DNA from: Cardamine occulta
Lineage: Eukaryota; Streptophyta; Magnoliopsida; Brassicales; Brassicaceae
DNA length: 64,000 nucleotides
Assembly (NCBI GenBank): GCA_028015245.1
Contig: CM051393.1
Coordinates: forward strand, 17,455,036 to 17,519,035
Direction: 5' to 3'
The notes below the pieces were generated by a model, which had not been told where the DNA came from, ran no database searches, and saw only the letters and a list, made by a program, of their open reading frames with translations. Below are positions 12,121 through 22,306 of the stretch, piece after piece. The position numbers and the translations under genes were made by a program. Position 1 is the stretch's first letter, and each line of letters opens with the position of its first letter.

Positions 12121-12573
12121 ATGGATATCACATTTTCCCCATTAGGGTTTCTAGTTTCACTCTTCTTCATGGTTACATTTCTTGAACCACAATTCAAATC
12201 TAGGGCTTTCTTCGTCTTTGGTGATTCTCTCGTCGACAATGGAAACAACGATTACCTCGTCACCACTGCTCGCGCCGACAATTACTCATATGGTATCGAT
12301 TATCAGACCCACCGGACGTTTCTCTAACGGCCTTAACATTCCCGACATTATCAGTAAGTATACTTGATTATCGAATATTTGGTTATACGATAAGTCGATA
12401 ATTAATGGTTATTTAATCATTTTTTAATATGTATCTCTCTACTAGGTGAGGCTATAGGCATGCCGTCGACATTGTTGTACCTAAGCCCGCATCTCACCGG
12501 AGAAAATATTCTCGTCGGCGCTAATTTCGCCTCCGCCGGAATTGGATTCCTCAACGATTCTGGAATTCAATTC
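12121..12573 (+). pseudogene. GDSL esterase/lipase 5' fragment (LTL1/At3g04290-like)
   Basis: Two exons of a GDSL lipase: 12121-12353 and 12446-12573, joined by a proper GT-AG intron. Signal-peptide-like start (MDITFSPLGFLVSLFFM), then block I with the nucleophile motif FGDSLVDNGNNDYL and, after a frame break, GRFSNGLNIPDII, EAIGMPST, SPHLTGEN, GANFASAGIGFLNDSGIQF. The wording closely resembles A. thaliana LTL1 (from memory). A small deletion near 12305-12320 (YGIDYQTHRT...) shifts the frame and gives TAA at 12325-12327. Nothing of exons 3-5 (the Ser-Gly-Asn-His remainder) follows; at about 12690 the sequence returns to RNL-flank DNA. So a promoter-exon-intron-exon piece was copied as DNA, not as mRNA, into the NLR cluster. 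Confidence 0.85.
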
Positions 12574-13310
12574 GTAAGCAACTTTGAGATTTAAAAAAAT
12601 TTATTGCATCAAATAACGCTTAGTTAGTATTGGAAAATTTATGCGAGAAAATAATTTTTTACCCTCTCTATTAATTAAAAGTTTGCTCAATATTTCGCTG
12701 AAAGGTTACATCTGATAAATCGATAAATTTTCAAAATGGATGTAAGATTAATTTAAAATTTGGATGATAGTTTCGATTGAAGCTGGAAATAAATATATAT
12801 TTGCTTCTATTGAATGGCCAAAGATTGTTTTGGACGTCAAACTTGTTAAAAAAAAAACCATATTCTTTTCGAACCACACTTTAAAATTAGAAAATTAACT
12901 CCTTGATCCTAAACTAAATTCAATAAATTTGAAAAGACTTGTTCACCAACATTTTTCACAAACTATCATAATAATATTCAACATAATTCATTTTATTATA
13001 AAATATGGCCTTGGTAAATTCATTGAAAATCCTAAAATGATGAAGTCACATCAGCCATCTAATAATACCTTTTACAAAAGAAAAGTCATAACAGACGGTT
13101 GAACATTTTTTTTACTCATTCCTTACAAAAGTCCTTTTAAAATTTCGATTCAAACTTTGTTTTGTTCAAAGTCCGGCCTGACTTCTTCGCTGTAAAAACC
13201 CTCTAATGGGTTTTATTAAGAGACACGTTTTGGAGAGAAATTGTCTCTTAAATTTCCCCGTTTTTTTTTTGGTAAAAAGCAATTTCCCTGTTTTTCTACA
13301 TGGAGCCATT
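12574..13310. repeat. RNL flank duplicated from downstream of copy 1 (second copy)
   Basis: From about 12690 to 13310 the sequence aligns with 3245-3908 (for example TAAATCGATAAATTTTCAAA and GATAGTTTCGATTGAAGCTG blocks in both). It acts as the leader or promoter of the truncated NRG1C-like gene. No coding signal of its own. Confidence 0.6.
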
Positions 13311-15259
13311 ATGGATTTGATCCAAAGCTTTTATGCCTTGCCCAACGATCTTAGAGAATGTTACTTGGATATGGGCTCATTTCTTGAAAACCAGAAGATA
13401 AATGTTTCCATGTTAATTGACTTATGGTGGGGATTATGCGGTAAAGAGAAAATCCTCTGTATGAATTACCTTCAAGATCTTGCCTCCCACAGTCTCCTTA
13501 AACTTCTTCCTCTTGGGTATGTTACTTTCTATTCATCTACCAATTCTTGACCTCAATTTGTTGAATTAGACTCAAGATCCAAAAAACTAATAGATAGCCT
13601 GCTTATGGGGAGAGTTACGAAAATAATCAAAACTTTATATCAAAATCAGTAAAAAGTGTAGAGTTTATAAATTAACAATTCTAGACTCTAAACTCCAAAT
13701 CTTAAAACCCTACAATGGTCTCTTGTTTATTTGCTTTAATATCAGGAAAAATGAGCACGAAAATGATTTCTACAATGAGTTGTTGGTTTGACAAGAGACC
13801 AGGGGCGTTGATGAAAAAGTGCAATTGCTCAGGGTCCAAATTTTTTGGGTTATTTTTAAGACCTAAATGAAAAATATTCGGAGTCCAAATTCAAAAAAGA
13901 AAATAGTATAAAAAAATGGCCAAATTTTTATTATTAGCACATGACTTCCAAATTTATTGGACCGTCACCATGAAGAAAAACTCTAAACCTAAACCGTAAA
14001 ATCTAAAATAAAAATGTATATACCCTTTATTTTATTTGATTCTGCTTTTTTATTTTTAGCTTTTTTAAAAATATAATTTTCCCCAATTATCTCTTGTTTA
14101 TTTGCTTTAAATATCAGGGAAAATGAGTACGAAGATGATTTCTACAATGAGTTGTTTGTTAAACAAGACAATAAACTTAGAGAATTTGCTATAAATCAAT
14201 GCCAAAAAGAGTCGTCTTCTATTTTCGAAAGGAAAAGATTAAACTTGGAGATACAAGAAAACAAATTCCCAAAGTGGTGTATAAATCCAAAACAACCTAT
14301 TGTTATTAATGCATCTCTCTTGTCTATCTCTACTGGTAATATAGTTATTTCTTTTACTCTGTTTCACACACACTTTAACCATATTCTATAGCTATATGAT
14401 TGATCTTCTTTCTTCTTTCTTTTTGTTTACAGATGAATCATTTTCATCAAGTTGGGTTGAATTGGATTGTCCAAATGTTCAAGCTTTAGTTCTTAATCTC
14501 TCATCTAACTATGCGTTACCAAACTTCGTTGCTACAATGAAAAAACTGAAGGTTGTGATGATCATAAATCACGGTCTTGATCCTGCAAAATTGACCAACT
14601 TGTCGTGTCTCAGCTCATTACCAAACCTGAAACGGATAAGATTCGAGAAAGTTTCAATCACTTTGCTTGACATTCCCAGACTTGGGCTCAAGAGTCTTGA
14701 GAAGCTGTCTTTATGGTTGTGTCATGTTGTTGAGGTTCTCAACGAGTCACAAGTTGATGTTTTTGAAACTTTACAGAGTTTACAGGAAATCGAAATAGAT
14801 TATTGTTATAGTCTTGTTGAATTACCGTTTTGGATCTCTCAAGTTGTTTCATTGAAGAAGCTTAGTGTCACAAATTGTAACAAGCTCTGTAGAATCCTAG
14901 AATCTATTGGCAATTTGGGGAACCTTGAAATGTTGAGACTCAGTTCTTGTCCTAATCTCCTGGAGCTGCCTGAAACGATCGAGAAGCTCAGCAAATTGCG
15001 GCATCTCGATGTTTCTGGTGGCTTCCAATTGAAAAAACTGCCTCTAGAAATTGGAAATCTGCAGAAACTTGAGAAGATTTCGATGAGAGATTGCTATCGA
15101 TGCGAGTTATCGGATTCAGTGAAGAAGCTAGAGAATCTGGAAGTGAAATGCGACGAGGAGACTGCGTTCTTGTGGAAAAGATTCAAACCAAAGATGAAGA
15201 ATTTAACCATCACAGAGGAAGAAACAGAACATAACCTCAACTTGCTTCAAATGTTCTAA
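13311..15259 (+). CDS. NRG1C: Truncated helper NLR lacking RPW8 and P-loop (NRG1C-like)
   Basis: Three exons by splice sites and phase: 13311-13516, 14118-14335, 14433-15259, giving 416 residues; A. thaliana At5g66890 (NRG1C/NRG1.3) is about 415 (memory). It starts MDLIQSFYALP in the last part of NB-ARC, then the MHD-region exon, then LRRs (stop at 15257-15259). RPW8 and the nucleotide-binding P-loop are missing, so it cannot bind ATP in the usual way. In A. thaliana NRG1C is reported to antagonise the full-length NRG1A/B helpers through EDS1-SAG101; the same role is inferred here. Odd points: the QHD motif is KQDNKL here, so the MHD-type histidine is lost; and a near-copy of the start of exon 2 lies at 13746-13795 inside the intron, where it meets an early TGA. 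The LRR exon is about as open and conserved as in copy 1, which suggests retained function. Confidence 0.8.
13722..14162 (+). repeat. Duplicated intron end plus exon start inside the NRG1C-like gene
   Basis: TCTCTTGTTTATTTGCTTTAA(A)TATCAG followed by about 50 exon bases occurs twice: 13722-13795 and 14091-14162. Both have a usable AG acceptor. Using the first acceptor gives NELLV then TGA at 13789-13791; using the second keeps the frame through the exon. The 300 bases between contain CCTAAACC-type simple sequence. Confidence 0.7.
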
Positions 15260-15260
15260 A

Positions 15261-15354
15261 TGTCAATTTGCTTGTGTGTGAAGGATTTGTTGACATTTGA
15301 TGGTGTGTGTGAAGGTTTTGTTGACATTTGCTTGTGTGTGTGTGAAGGTTTTGT
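15261..15354 (+). repeat. Three tandem copies of a 30-33 bp unit just after the NRG1C-like stop
   Basis: Units at 15261-15290, 15291-15321 and 15322-15354 follow the pattern TGACATTTGCTTGTGTGTGAAGGTTTTGT with small changes and a variable GT dinucleotide count. It lies immediately 3' of the stop codon, so it is probably transcribed as 3' UTR. Confidence 0.75.
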
Positions 15355-15547
15355 AACATTGGAAAATATTTTTATATATATGTACAGATATGATATTTTA
15401 CATTATATATATGTATGTAAGAAAAGACAACAAACAAACAGACACAAACGAGGCCAATACAAAAATGGCAGAAATTGAAACCAGAGGATCCAGACACTAG
15501 TCTTGGAACAGATAAAGAAGTGTTTTGATCATTAAAAAAGCTTTCAC

Positions 15548-17640
15548 TTAGAGTGCGTAAACTATCTCTCCGCTACTGTCAATGTCGATTTCAGATTCAG
15601 AATCGAAGTCGTCCATGTCATCGTCAAGATCAAGATTGTCTGTCATGAAATCGTCTAGGCAACGGTTTCGAACAGCGGGTATTGTGGCTTCAGAGATGAT
15701 TTGCATGATTGTATCAAGGCTTTGCATTGGCTGTTCAGGCTCCTGAAATTGGCTTCCTGTGTTGCTTTCGTCCATTAGATCAGCTGGGAGATTCTTCAAG
15801 AACCAATCATGGGTTCTGATCTCTGGAATGCTAATCCTCTGTTACAACAACATACATCAGAAATGTCATTTCACCAATGGTTAAAGATTAGAGATGAGAA
15901 AGGGGAATGACTTACGGTAGCCGGATCAGCCACGAAGATTCTTGAAATAAGATGACAGCATTCAGGCGAAATCCGTATGTCATCAGGGATTGAGTATTTA
16001 ACGCTAAGGATTCTCTGCGTTTCAGAATCATAAAGAGAATAAGAGTATAATCAAGAGATGAGCAAAAAACAACTTTTTAAGCGGTTTTTACCTGTATTGT
16101 TTTCCTATAGTCTCTTGGCTCATCTGGATCTTCGAATGGATAAGCTCCAACCAACATGACGTATAAGGTTACACCGCATGACCATACATCCGCAATCTGG
16201 TATTTGTAACACTCGATAATTGGTTAATTATCCATGGAAGAAAAAGAAAAGCAGATTACAGAGTAATTTCTTTTACCTTGCCATCATATTCTTGACGAAG
16301 CAGTACCTCTGGAGCGATATACGCAGGAGTACCAACAGTTGACTTTGGTTGCGAATGAAGAACAGAAGACTGTAAAAAGAAATGCATAAGTAAACACTAC
16401 TGCTTCAAACAGACAATTGAACAGGTAATCAGAAACAGAGGAAATGAGCATGAGAATTAAGGAACCATAAAGATGTTTCTGATACCAAAAGGACAAAATC
16501 TTGTTATGATTGTACCTTAGAATAACCAAAATCACATATTTTTAAGCGAGGAGCAGGACTCCCATCCAACAATGTATTCTCTAGCTTCAGGTCACGATGG
16601 CAAATTTGCTTCACAACACAAGAAAAAACAGAGTATTATTATTAACAAGTGCAGCAAAATAACGAGAATATAAGTCCTTAGGGTCCTTGAAACACTTTCT
16701 CTGCTACATACCATCGCATGACAATAACTGACTCCAGATATAAGCTGCTGAAAGAAGAACCGAGCCTGTACAAGAAGACAATCAAACATCAAACCTGAAA
16801 CTCCGATAAGAGAATTGAGCTAAAATAAATGCAAACCTCATCTTCACTAAACCGTCCTGCATTGCAAATCCGCTCGTAAAGTTCACCACCAGAAGCATAC
16901 TCCATTATGATAGCCAGATGAGTCGGTGTCAAAATGACCTATCCCCAAATACACGAAACTCTGAGTGTAAAGGATCGCTGGCTTACAAATTGCAAAGATA
17001 AGAACTGAAAAGTGTTTAATTTTACCTCTTTAAATCTGACAATATTAGGATGCCTTAACGATCTGTGGTTAATAATTTCCCTTTGGACATTTTCATCAAT
17101 CTGCAACATTTTCATAGTTAGAACTCAGTCATTCACATCATAATTAACAAAAACCAGAACACATTAAAAAATCTTATCTTTCAAGCTGATTCCTCAATTA
17201 CACCACAATCATTACTTAAATCATCATTCAAGTCTTTACATTTATCTTAAATCACAACCTTAAACAGCTCAAAACACACATTAAAAGCACTCAAAAAGCA
17301 TAATCATCATAATCAAACAAACACTAAAAACGCAAGATAAAATAACTAAACCACTAAATCTGGAAAGTGGAAACTAAAGCAACGAATTAAACGACCACTG
17401 AACTAAATAAATTCACCAATTTCCAAAGATAGAAGAAAAAAAAGCGAGATTTTTTAAAATCAAAACCTTGTCTCCTCTCTCGATGTACTTAACAGCAACA
17501 AGCTCCTTTGTCAGTTTATCTCTCATAAGACGAGCCACTCCGAAATTACCAGAGCCAATATCTTTGACGAAGTCGTATCGATCACTATCGTGCATGATCG
17601 GCATATCCATCGGTCCTGTGGTCACCGGAGCTCGATCCAT
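15548..17640 (-). CDS. SNRK2.3: SnRK2-type Ser/Thr kinase, ABA signalling (SnRK2.3)
   Basis: Subclass III SnRK2, a core kinase of abscisic acid signalling that is held off by PP2C phosphatases and phosphorylates ABF transcription factors and ion channels. Nine exons on the minus strand: 17467-17640, 17026-17100, 16837-16938, 16712-16765, 16516-16608, 16277-16369, 16092-16196, 15916-16014, 15548-15838; all phase 0, total 361 residues, the size known for SnRK2.3. The N-terminus MDRAPVTTGPMDMPIMHDSD identifies SnRK2.3 rather than SnRK2.2. Visible motifs: glycine loop IGSGNFGVARL, lysine in VAVKYI, catalytic CHRDLKLEN, DFGYSKSS, and GTPAYIAPEV after the activation loop. The C-terminus has the SnRK2 box and an acidic ABA box (DDDMDDFDSESEIDIDSSGE) that binds PP2Cs. 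Start chosen at 17640 because upstream in-frame MWVDS is in the 5' UTR. A few residues differ from Col-0 as I recall it (M for L at residue 11, LISGVSYCHAM). Confidence 0.97.
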
Positions 17641-20600
17641 CTCTCTGATCACAAAATTCGAATCTACCCACAAAATAATATATTGTTCTTAGTTCGCTGG
17701 AATCTAGGAATGAGGAAGATTCCCGAAAGGAAAAATATCTCCAAGAAGAGGATGAAGAAGAACGAATGAGGAAAGAGAGAAAATGCAGAAAAAGAATAAA
17801 TAAAAAAGCAATTATTGGTTGCTCCCAAGAGATAAGGATTATCCCAAAACGACAACGTTCTGTTGCTTTGATACGACAAGAGCCGCCGCGTTTTGATCAT
17901 TGATGTTGCTTCGTAAGAAACTTTATAACCATAAACTTATTAATAAAGTGTAAATATGAAAAAAGAAAAAGCGCGACTTCACTTGTCCTTGTCGCCTAAA
18001 ATACAACTCTTTTTTCTCTCTAAATTCTCTGTATTTATCCGTTTCGATTTCTTTTTCTTTTTTCAAATAAGAATTTGTACTAAATAAATCATTCTACCTG
18101 ATTCTAACGAACCAAAAAAAAAAGATATTTTCGTTAGAATAAATATATAACAAAAATTGGGGGAAAAAATAAAAACTTAGTCCAGAAGGAAACAGAAGCT
18201 AGACAGTCACGTGGTGAAGAAGCGGCCATGTGATGAAAGAATATTCGGTAGCTTTATGCCGTTAGTTAACGGTGTTAAAAGTAGACACTTACTGACTGCA
18301 AAAGCCGGAACGGAGCTTAGAAGACGGTGTGGAGTGGTGAGGATGACATGGACAGTTACGTGGCAACTTTTAAGCACCTTTCATTTAGTTTAGATTTTTT
18401 AAAAACTTGATGGGCCTGCCTCTATTTTGTTATAGAAAGGCCTTTAGATGTAAAAGGCCAGCCCAATTACACCATGAACGATTAATTGGATGAACAGCAT
18501 TTTATCACATTTGCATAACATACGACATATATAGTCAAACTTTAGCTTATTGATTTTGTCGGTCCATATATACATATATATAGACACTTAAATTGGAATC
18601 CACTAAGGACTGTTGTATTAAATTGGTTGTTGGATTGACCTAATTATAAATCTTTATATAGATATATTGCGACACGAGACATGGATAAGAGTACCAAGAA
18701 GGTACACACTACTCACTAGTGTTTTAGAGATAGAGGTAGAGATGTATGTATACTTTATTTTCAAGTTAATAAAAGGAGTGAATGGGGTTTATGGGTAAGT
18801 GCGCAATTAATGGGTCAGTGCTTAATTTAATGACCGATGCTCATCAATTTCACCACCTTCTCTTTATTGCTATACTAAGCATCCTACTGTTGAGATTAAT
18901 ATACTATTATATGCACATGCACATGCACATGAACATTTAAGTATCCATGTTTCTCATGAATCATCAGGTAAAATATCTAAGGATCACCCACATTGATAGA
19001 GCTACTGGTCGATATGATCCTGCTGTGCCAAATATATGTAAGTGAATGAAAGTTTTAATGCTTTAGATTGGTATATGATTATAAGATTAAATGGTGGTTG
19101 TATATCTTTTTTCAACCGCTTTTGATTAAGTGTTGAGAATTAACACATCGTATGTATATAATGGGGGGGGGGGGCTTGAGGGATGATTATAAAAATAAAA
19201 CGGTGAGGATATGGAAGAGAGAGCCAGAAATAAATTGGTGAGTGGTCAAATACTGTTAAATGTTAATAAATGATCCAACACAAACTTAATTGCCAAGCAT
19301 TCACACTTAACTACTTATTTAGCTTCATCTAGCTATTTTAATGATTTTTTTTTTTTTGGTCAAACAGCTATTTGATGATTATTATATGCGTTTATTTAAG
19401 TATAACACACTCTTTTAAAAACCTGTTGTATATTTTTTGCAATTATTATATAATCTTTTTATACACTTTTACCTTGTCAGTTGATCTCATTTTTTTATTT
19501 TGAGTAAATGTGAATAATTAGTCAAATTAATAAGTGGGTTATCCCCAAAAATTATAACTTGTTTACATAAACATGTAAAACTTCAAAATATCACTTGTAA
19601 AAAAAAAAAAGCGAATTTAATGATTATTCCATAGTTTTTGTTTAATAGTTCGGTTTGACATCGGGTCTGTGACAAACCCACTACTCCTCTTGGCATCTAA
19701 TTTACAAACAGATTTCCAAAAACACTAAAATTTCTCCTTTTTAGTTAAACGAAAAGGAATGTCAAAAAATAATAAGAAGAAGAGATGAGAAATAAGTAAA
19801 GTAATATTAGTTTCCGTGCTAAAGAACCGTAGCGAGAGATGGAGTGGAGATCTTTTGTTCGATTTGATACCAGCCTTTGGGTTATACTTTGTACTCTTCG
19901 CCAAAACTTTGGTTGATACTATACTCAAAATCAACCAAATAACGCTGACTTCTGTGTATGTTGTTTGACTTTTACGTGGTGAGTATCTTTTCGCTGTTGG
20001 AAGCGCGACAAAGTTAGATAGAAAGAAAAACTCGATTGCGTCCGTAATGCCTTGAGCAAAGTCAGAGTTTTCAACTGCAAGAAAAGTCGAGGAAACAATT
20101 ATAATAAAAGCAACGGATCCAACAGGTATTCTGAGAAACAATATTAGAATTAATATAAAGAGCTTGATCGATGTGATTTATGCATGAATAAAGTGTATTT
20201 AATGGGACAACACTTAAAAGATTTCCAGACAGAAAGTTGTAAGCGAATCTTTCTTTTAAGTTACACAAATTATCTCTCTCTTTTTTCATCTCTATTAGGT
20301 AGAAGTGTAGAACAAAGCCAATAGTATATCAAATAACTACCATATCAGACTAATCTAAATCAAGAATCGGCCAAGTGATGTGACCCACCATGAATTTCTT
20401 TTCTTTTTTTAAACCCTACTTCTTGAAATAACTAGGTTAGTTAATGCATTATTGTTCAGAGAATCCAACAAAAAGGAAGTTTTTTAAATATGGGCTATGG
20501 TTATAATAAAAGTAGGAGAGTTGTTGAAGAAAAGACAAGGCTTTTTCATTAAATGTTTACATATAAAGAGCAAAACCTCCTCTGTACTACTGTAACTGTA

Positions 20601-20810
20601 CTATTACTATACCATAAATAAAGAACATTCAAAATGCAGAGAAATTGAAAAAATCTCATGAAACAAAATCGAAACCCTAATTATTATCATGGATGAGAAA
20701 ATTTAATTCCATTTTTTTTCCACGTACCTTAATGAAAACTTTTTGTGTTTTTCGAGCAAGCGAGAAGGTCAAAGGCCGTATCTTTTTTTTCTTTTTTAAT
20801 TATTCCTCAA
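17641..20810. other. Intergenic region: SnRK2.3 promoter side and LBD36 3' side
   Basis: 17641-17720 is 5' UTR of SnRK2.3. 18190-18420 is GC-richer and holds two ABRE-type sites. 19163-19174 is a run of 12 G, rare in this AT-rich DNA. 19725-20141 contains a 138-codon open frame on the minus strand with hydrophobic segments (IIIVSSTFLA, VIWLILSIVS) and no family I recognise; base composition does not strongly support coding. 20520-20810 is probably the 3' UTR of LBD36. Confidence 0.4.
18208..18213 (+). promoter_or_regulatory. G-box/ABRE (CACGTG) upstream of SnRK2.3
   Basis: CACGTG within AGTCACGTGGTG, about 570 bases upstream of the SnRK2.3 start. A second ABRE core ACGTGGC lies at 18358-18364. 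Paired ABREs are the typical binding arrangement for ABF/AREB factors, which are substrates of SnRK2.3, so ABA feedback is possible. Inference from motifs only. Confidence 0.4.
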
Positions 20811-21773
20811 TTAGCGAGATGGACCAATGACACTCCTTCTAGCCTCCTCGCTCTCTGAATTCGGCTGCGTTTGCGTTTGCGTCTCCTGCGTTTGAAGCGG
20901 TAGCGGCTGAGAAGATTGTGTAGGTATGAATAGTTGAGCCTCATGGTGTTGCTGTTGATGATGATGATGGTGTAATTGCTGATCCGTATGGTAATTACTA
21001 TTCGTCGGAGGAGGACTATCAACAAAGTTACCTCCAAGCGACATTCCGGTTACGGCTGTACCACTCGAGCTTAATTGATTAAACCCGGTAACCGTAACGG
21101 AACCGGCCGGTACAGAGTCAAAACCACTATTAAACCTCAAAATCTCAGCTTGAGGTTGGTTTTGATGGTGTGGACTATTGTTTCCTCCTCCATAAGCTCT
21201 AAACATCTCATTCTGTTGCTCTCTCGCAACCGCATTAGCCGCTGCTATCTGAGCTTCAAAAATCTGTTGTTGCTGTTGATACAATTGTCCAGTTGGAATA
21301 GCCATCATTGGTAACATGTTATGGTGATGCTGAGTCAGCACAGACGCTGAAGAAGATGAAGGTCGTTGAGGTTGCGGTGGTAGAGACATGAAATGAGCTT
21401 GAGGAGGTGGTTGGTGAAGAGGGAGCATAGCTTGAGGACCAACGTAAACAGCGAGCTCTTTCTTGGCGGTTTCAAGATCGTGTTGAAGCTGTTTAAGACG
21501 ATGTTGAAGTATTGAGATTAAACCGACGCAACCGTAAACCGGATCTCGAAGTCGAGCTTCGGCTTCGTAGAAAAGAGAGTTGACTGCGTCTTCTCTTTGG
21601 TTAGAGGCGAGCTCGTTGAGAAGCTTAGCGACGTTACTTGCACCGAAGACTTTGTGAACGTACGCGAATTTTTGAGGTTGGTCTGGTGGGAAATATGGAG
21701 CGAATACACATTCTTGTGTACATTTTCTTCTTAGGAATTTACAAGCCGCGCAAGGAGAACTTGAAGACGCCAT
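20811..21773 (-). CDS. LBD36: LOB-domain transcription factor (LBD36/ASL1)
   Basis: Plant-specific LATERAL ORGAN BOUNDARIES family, class I, nuclear DNA-binding protein; ASL1/LBD36 is the close paralogue of AS2 and acts in leaf and petal patterning. Single coding exon of 320 residues. The zinc-binding C block is CAACKFLRRKCTQEC (C8, C11, C18, C22; CX2CX6CX3C); the GAS block starts HKVFGASNVAKLL and ends RDPVYGCVG; a leucine-zipper-like coil follows (LISILQHRLKQLQHDL). The C-terminal half is low complexity, rich in Gln, His and Pro with CAG and CAT repeats, and ends GPSR. Length is slightly greater than the about 313 residues of Col-0 (memory), explained by repeat-length change. Start is the only ATG before the C block. 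A 5' UTR intron appears upstream. Confidence 0.95.
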   Translation of the reverse strand: MASSSSPCAACKFLRRKCTQECVFAPYFPPDQPQKFAYVHKVFGASNVAKLLNELASNQREDAVNSLFYEAEARLRDPVYGCVGLISILQHRLKQLQHDLETAKKELAVYVGPQAMLPLHQPPPQAHFMSLPPQPQRPSSSSASVLTQHHHNMLPMMAIPTGQLYQQQQQIFEAQIAAANAVAREQQNEMFRAYGGGNNSPHHQNQPQAEILRFNSGFDSVPAGSVTVTGFNQLSSSGTAVTGMSLGGNFVDSPPPTNSNYHTDQQLHHHHHQQQHHEAQLFIPTQSSQPLPLQTQETQTQTQPNSESEEARRSVIGPSR

Positions 21774-21802
21774 TTTTGTCTTTCTTGAGAGACTTGAGGA
21801 GC

Positions 21803-22306
21803 CTGAGAGATATAAACAAAACGAACAAAAAAATTCAATTTATTTAATTAAATAGAACTTTTTCTTGAAAATAAGAAAATTGGGATCGTGAAAATAAATG
21901 CATCGAGGAAACTTCGTGTAAGTCATTAGAGGAGACCTATTAAGTTGAGAGATTATAAATAAATGTTATCGTGATTCGTGCAACAAAAAAGACTTCCGTA
22001 CTAGTAATACAATAGTGAAATGGAAGAAAATAAAGTCATACGTTTTTAGAAGAAACTAATCAATTTTCTTCGTTTTCAGATCTGTTTAGAAGGAAAAAAA
22101 TTTCTTTTCTTGTTAGAAAATTAATTAGGTTTATGTGTAGTAGTATAAGAAGAAGAAGAAGTTCAAAAGATTCAGAAATAAAACAAAATATAAATCATCA
22201 TAAATGATAAAAGTAAAATGAAAAGAAATAGTATCTATCAATATCAATCCCTGTCAATCAAACACTAAACTGAATCAAATCATCGATTCGAAAAAATCAG
22301 ACTTAC
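21803..22306 (-). other. 5' UTR intron of LBD36
   Basis: Minus-strand donor TGAG|GTAAGT at 22306 and acceptor TCTCTCAG|GC at 21803 bound a 504-base intron 29 bases before the start codon. The putative first exon (22307-22500) contains CT repeats typical of plant leaders. Leader introns often raise expression; inferred from splice motifs only. Confidence 0.55.

Noticed and set aside
18211..18393. 60-codon open frame upstream of SnRK2.3
   Set aside because: Overlaps the ABRE-containing promoter patch; no recognisable domain; basic, arbitrary composition.
19163..19174. G12 run as a G-quadruplex element
   Set aside because: A single homopolymer without neighbouring G-runs; probably a slippage-prone tract only.
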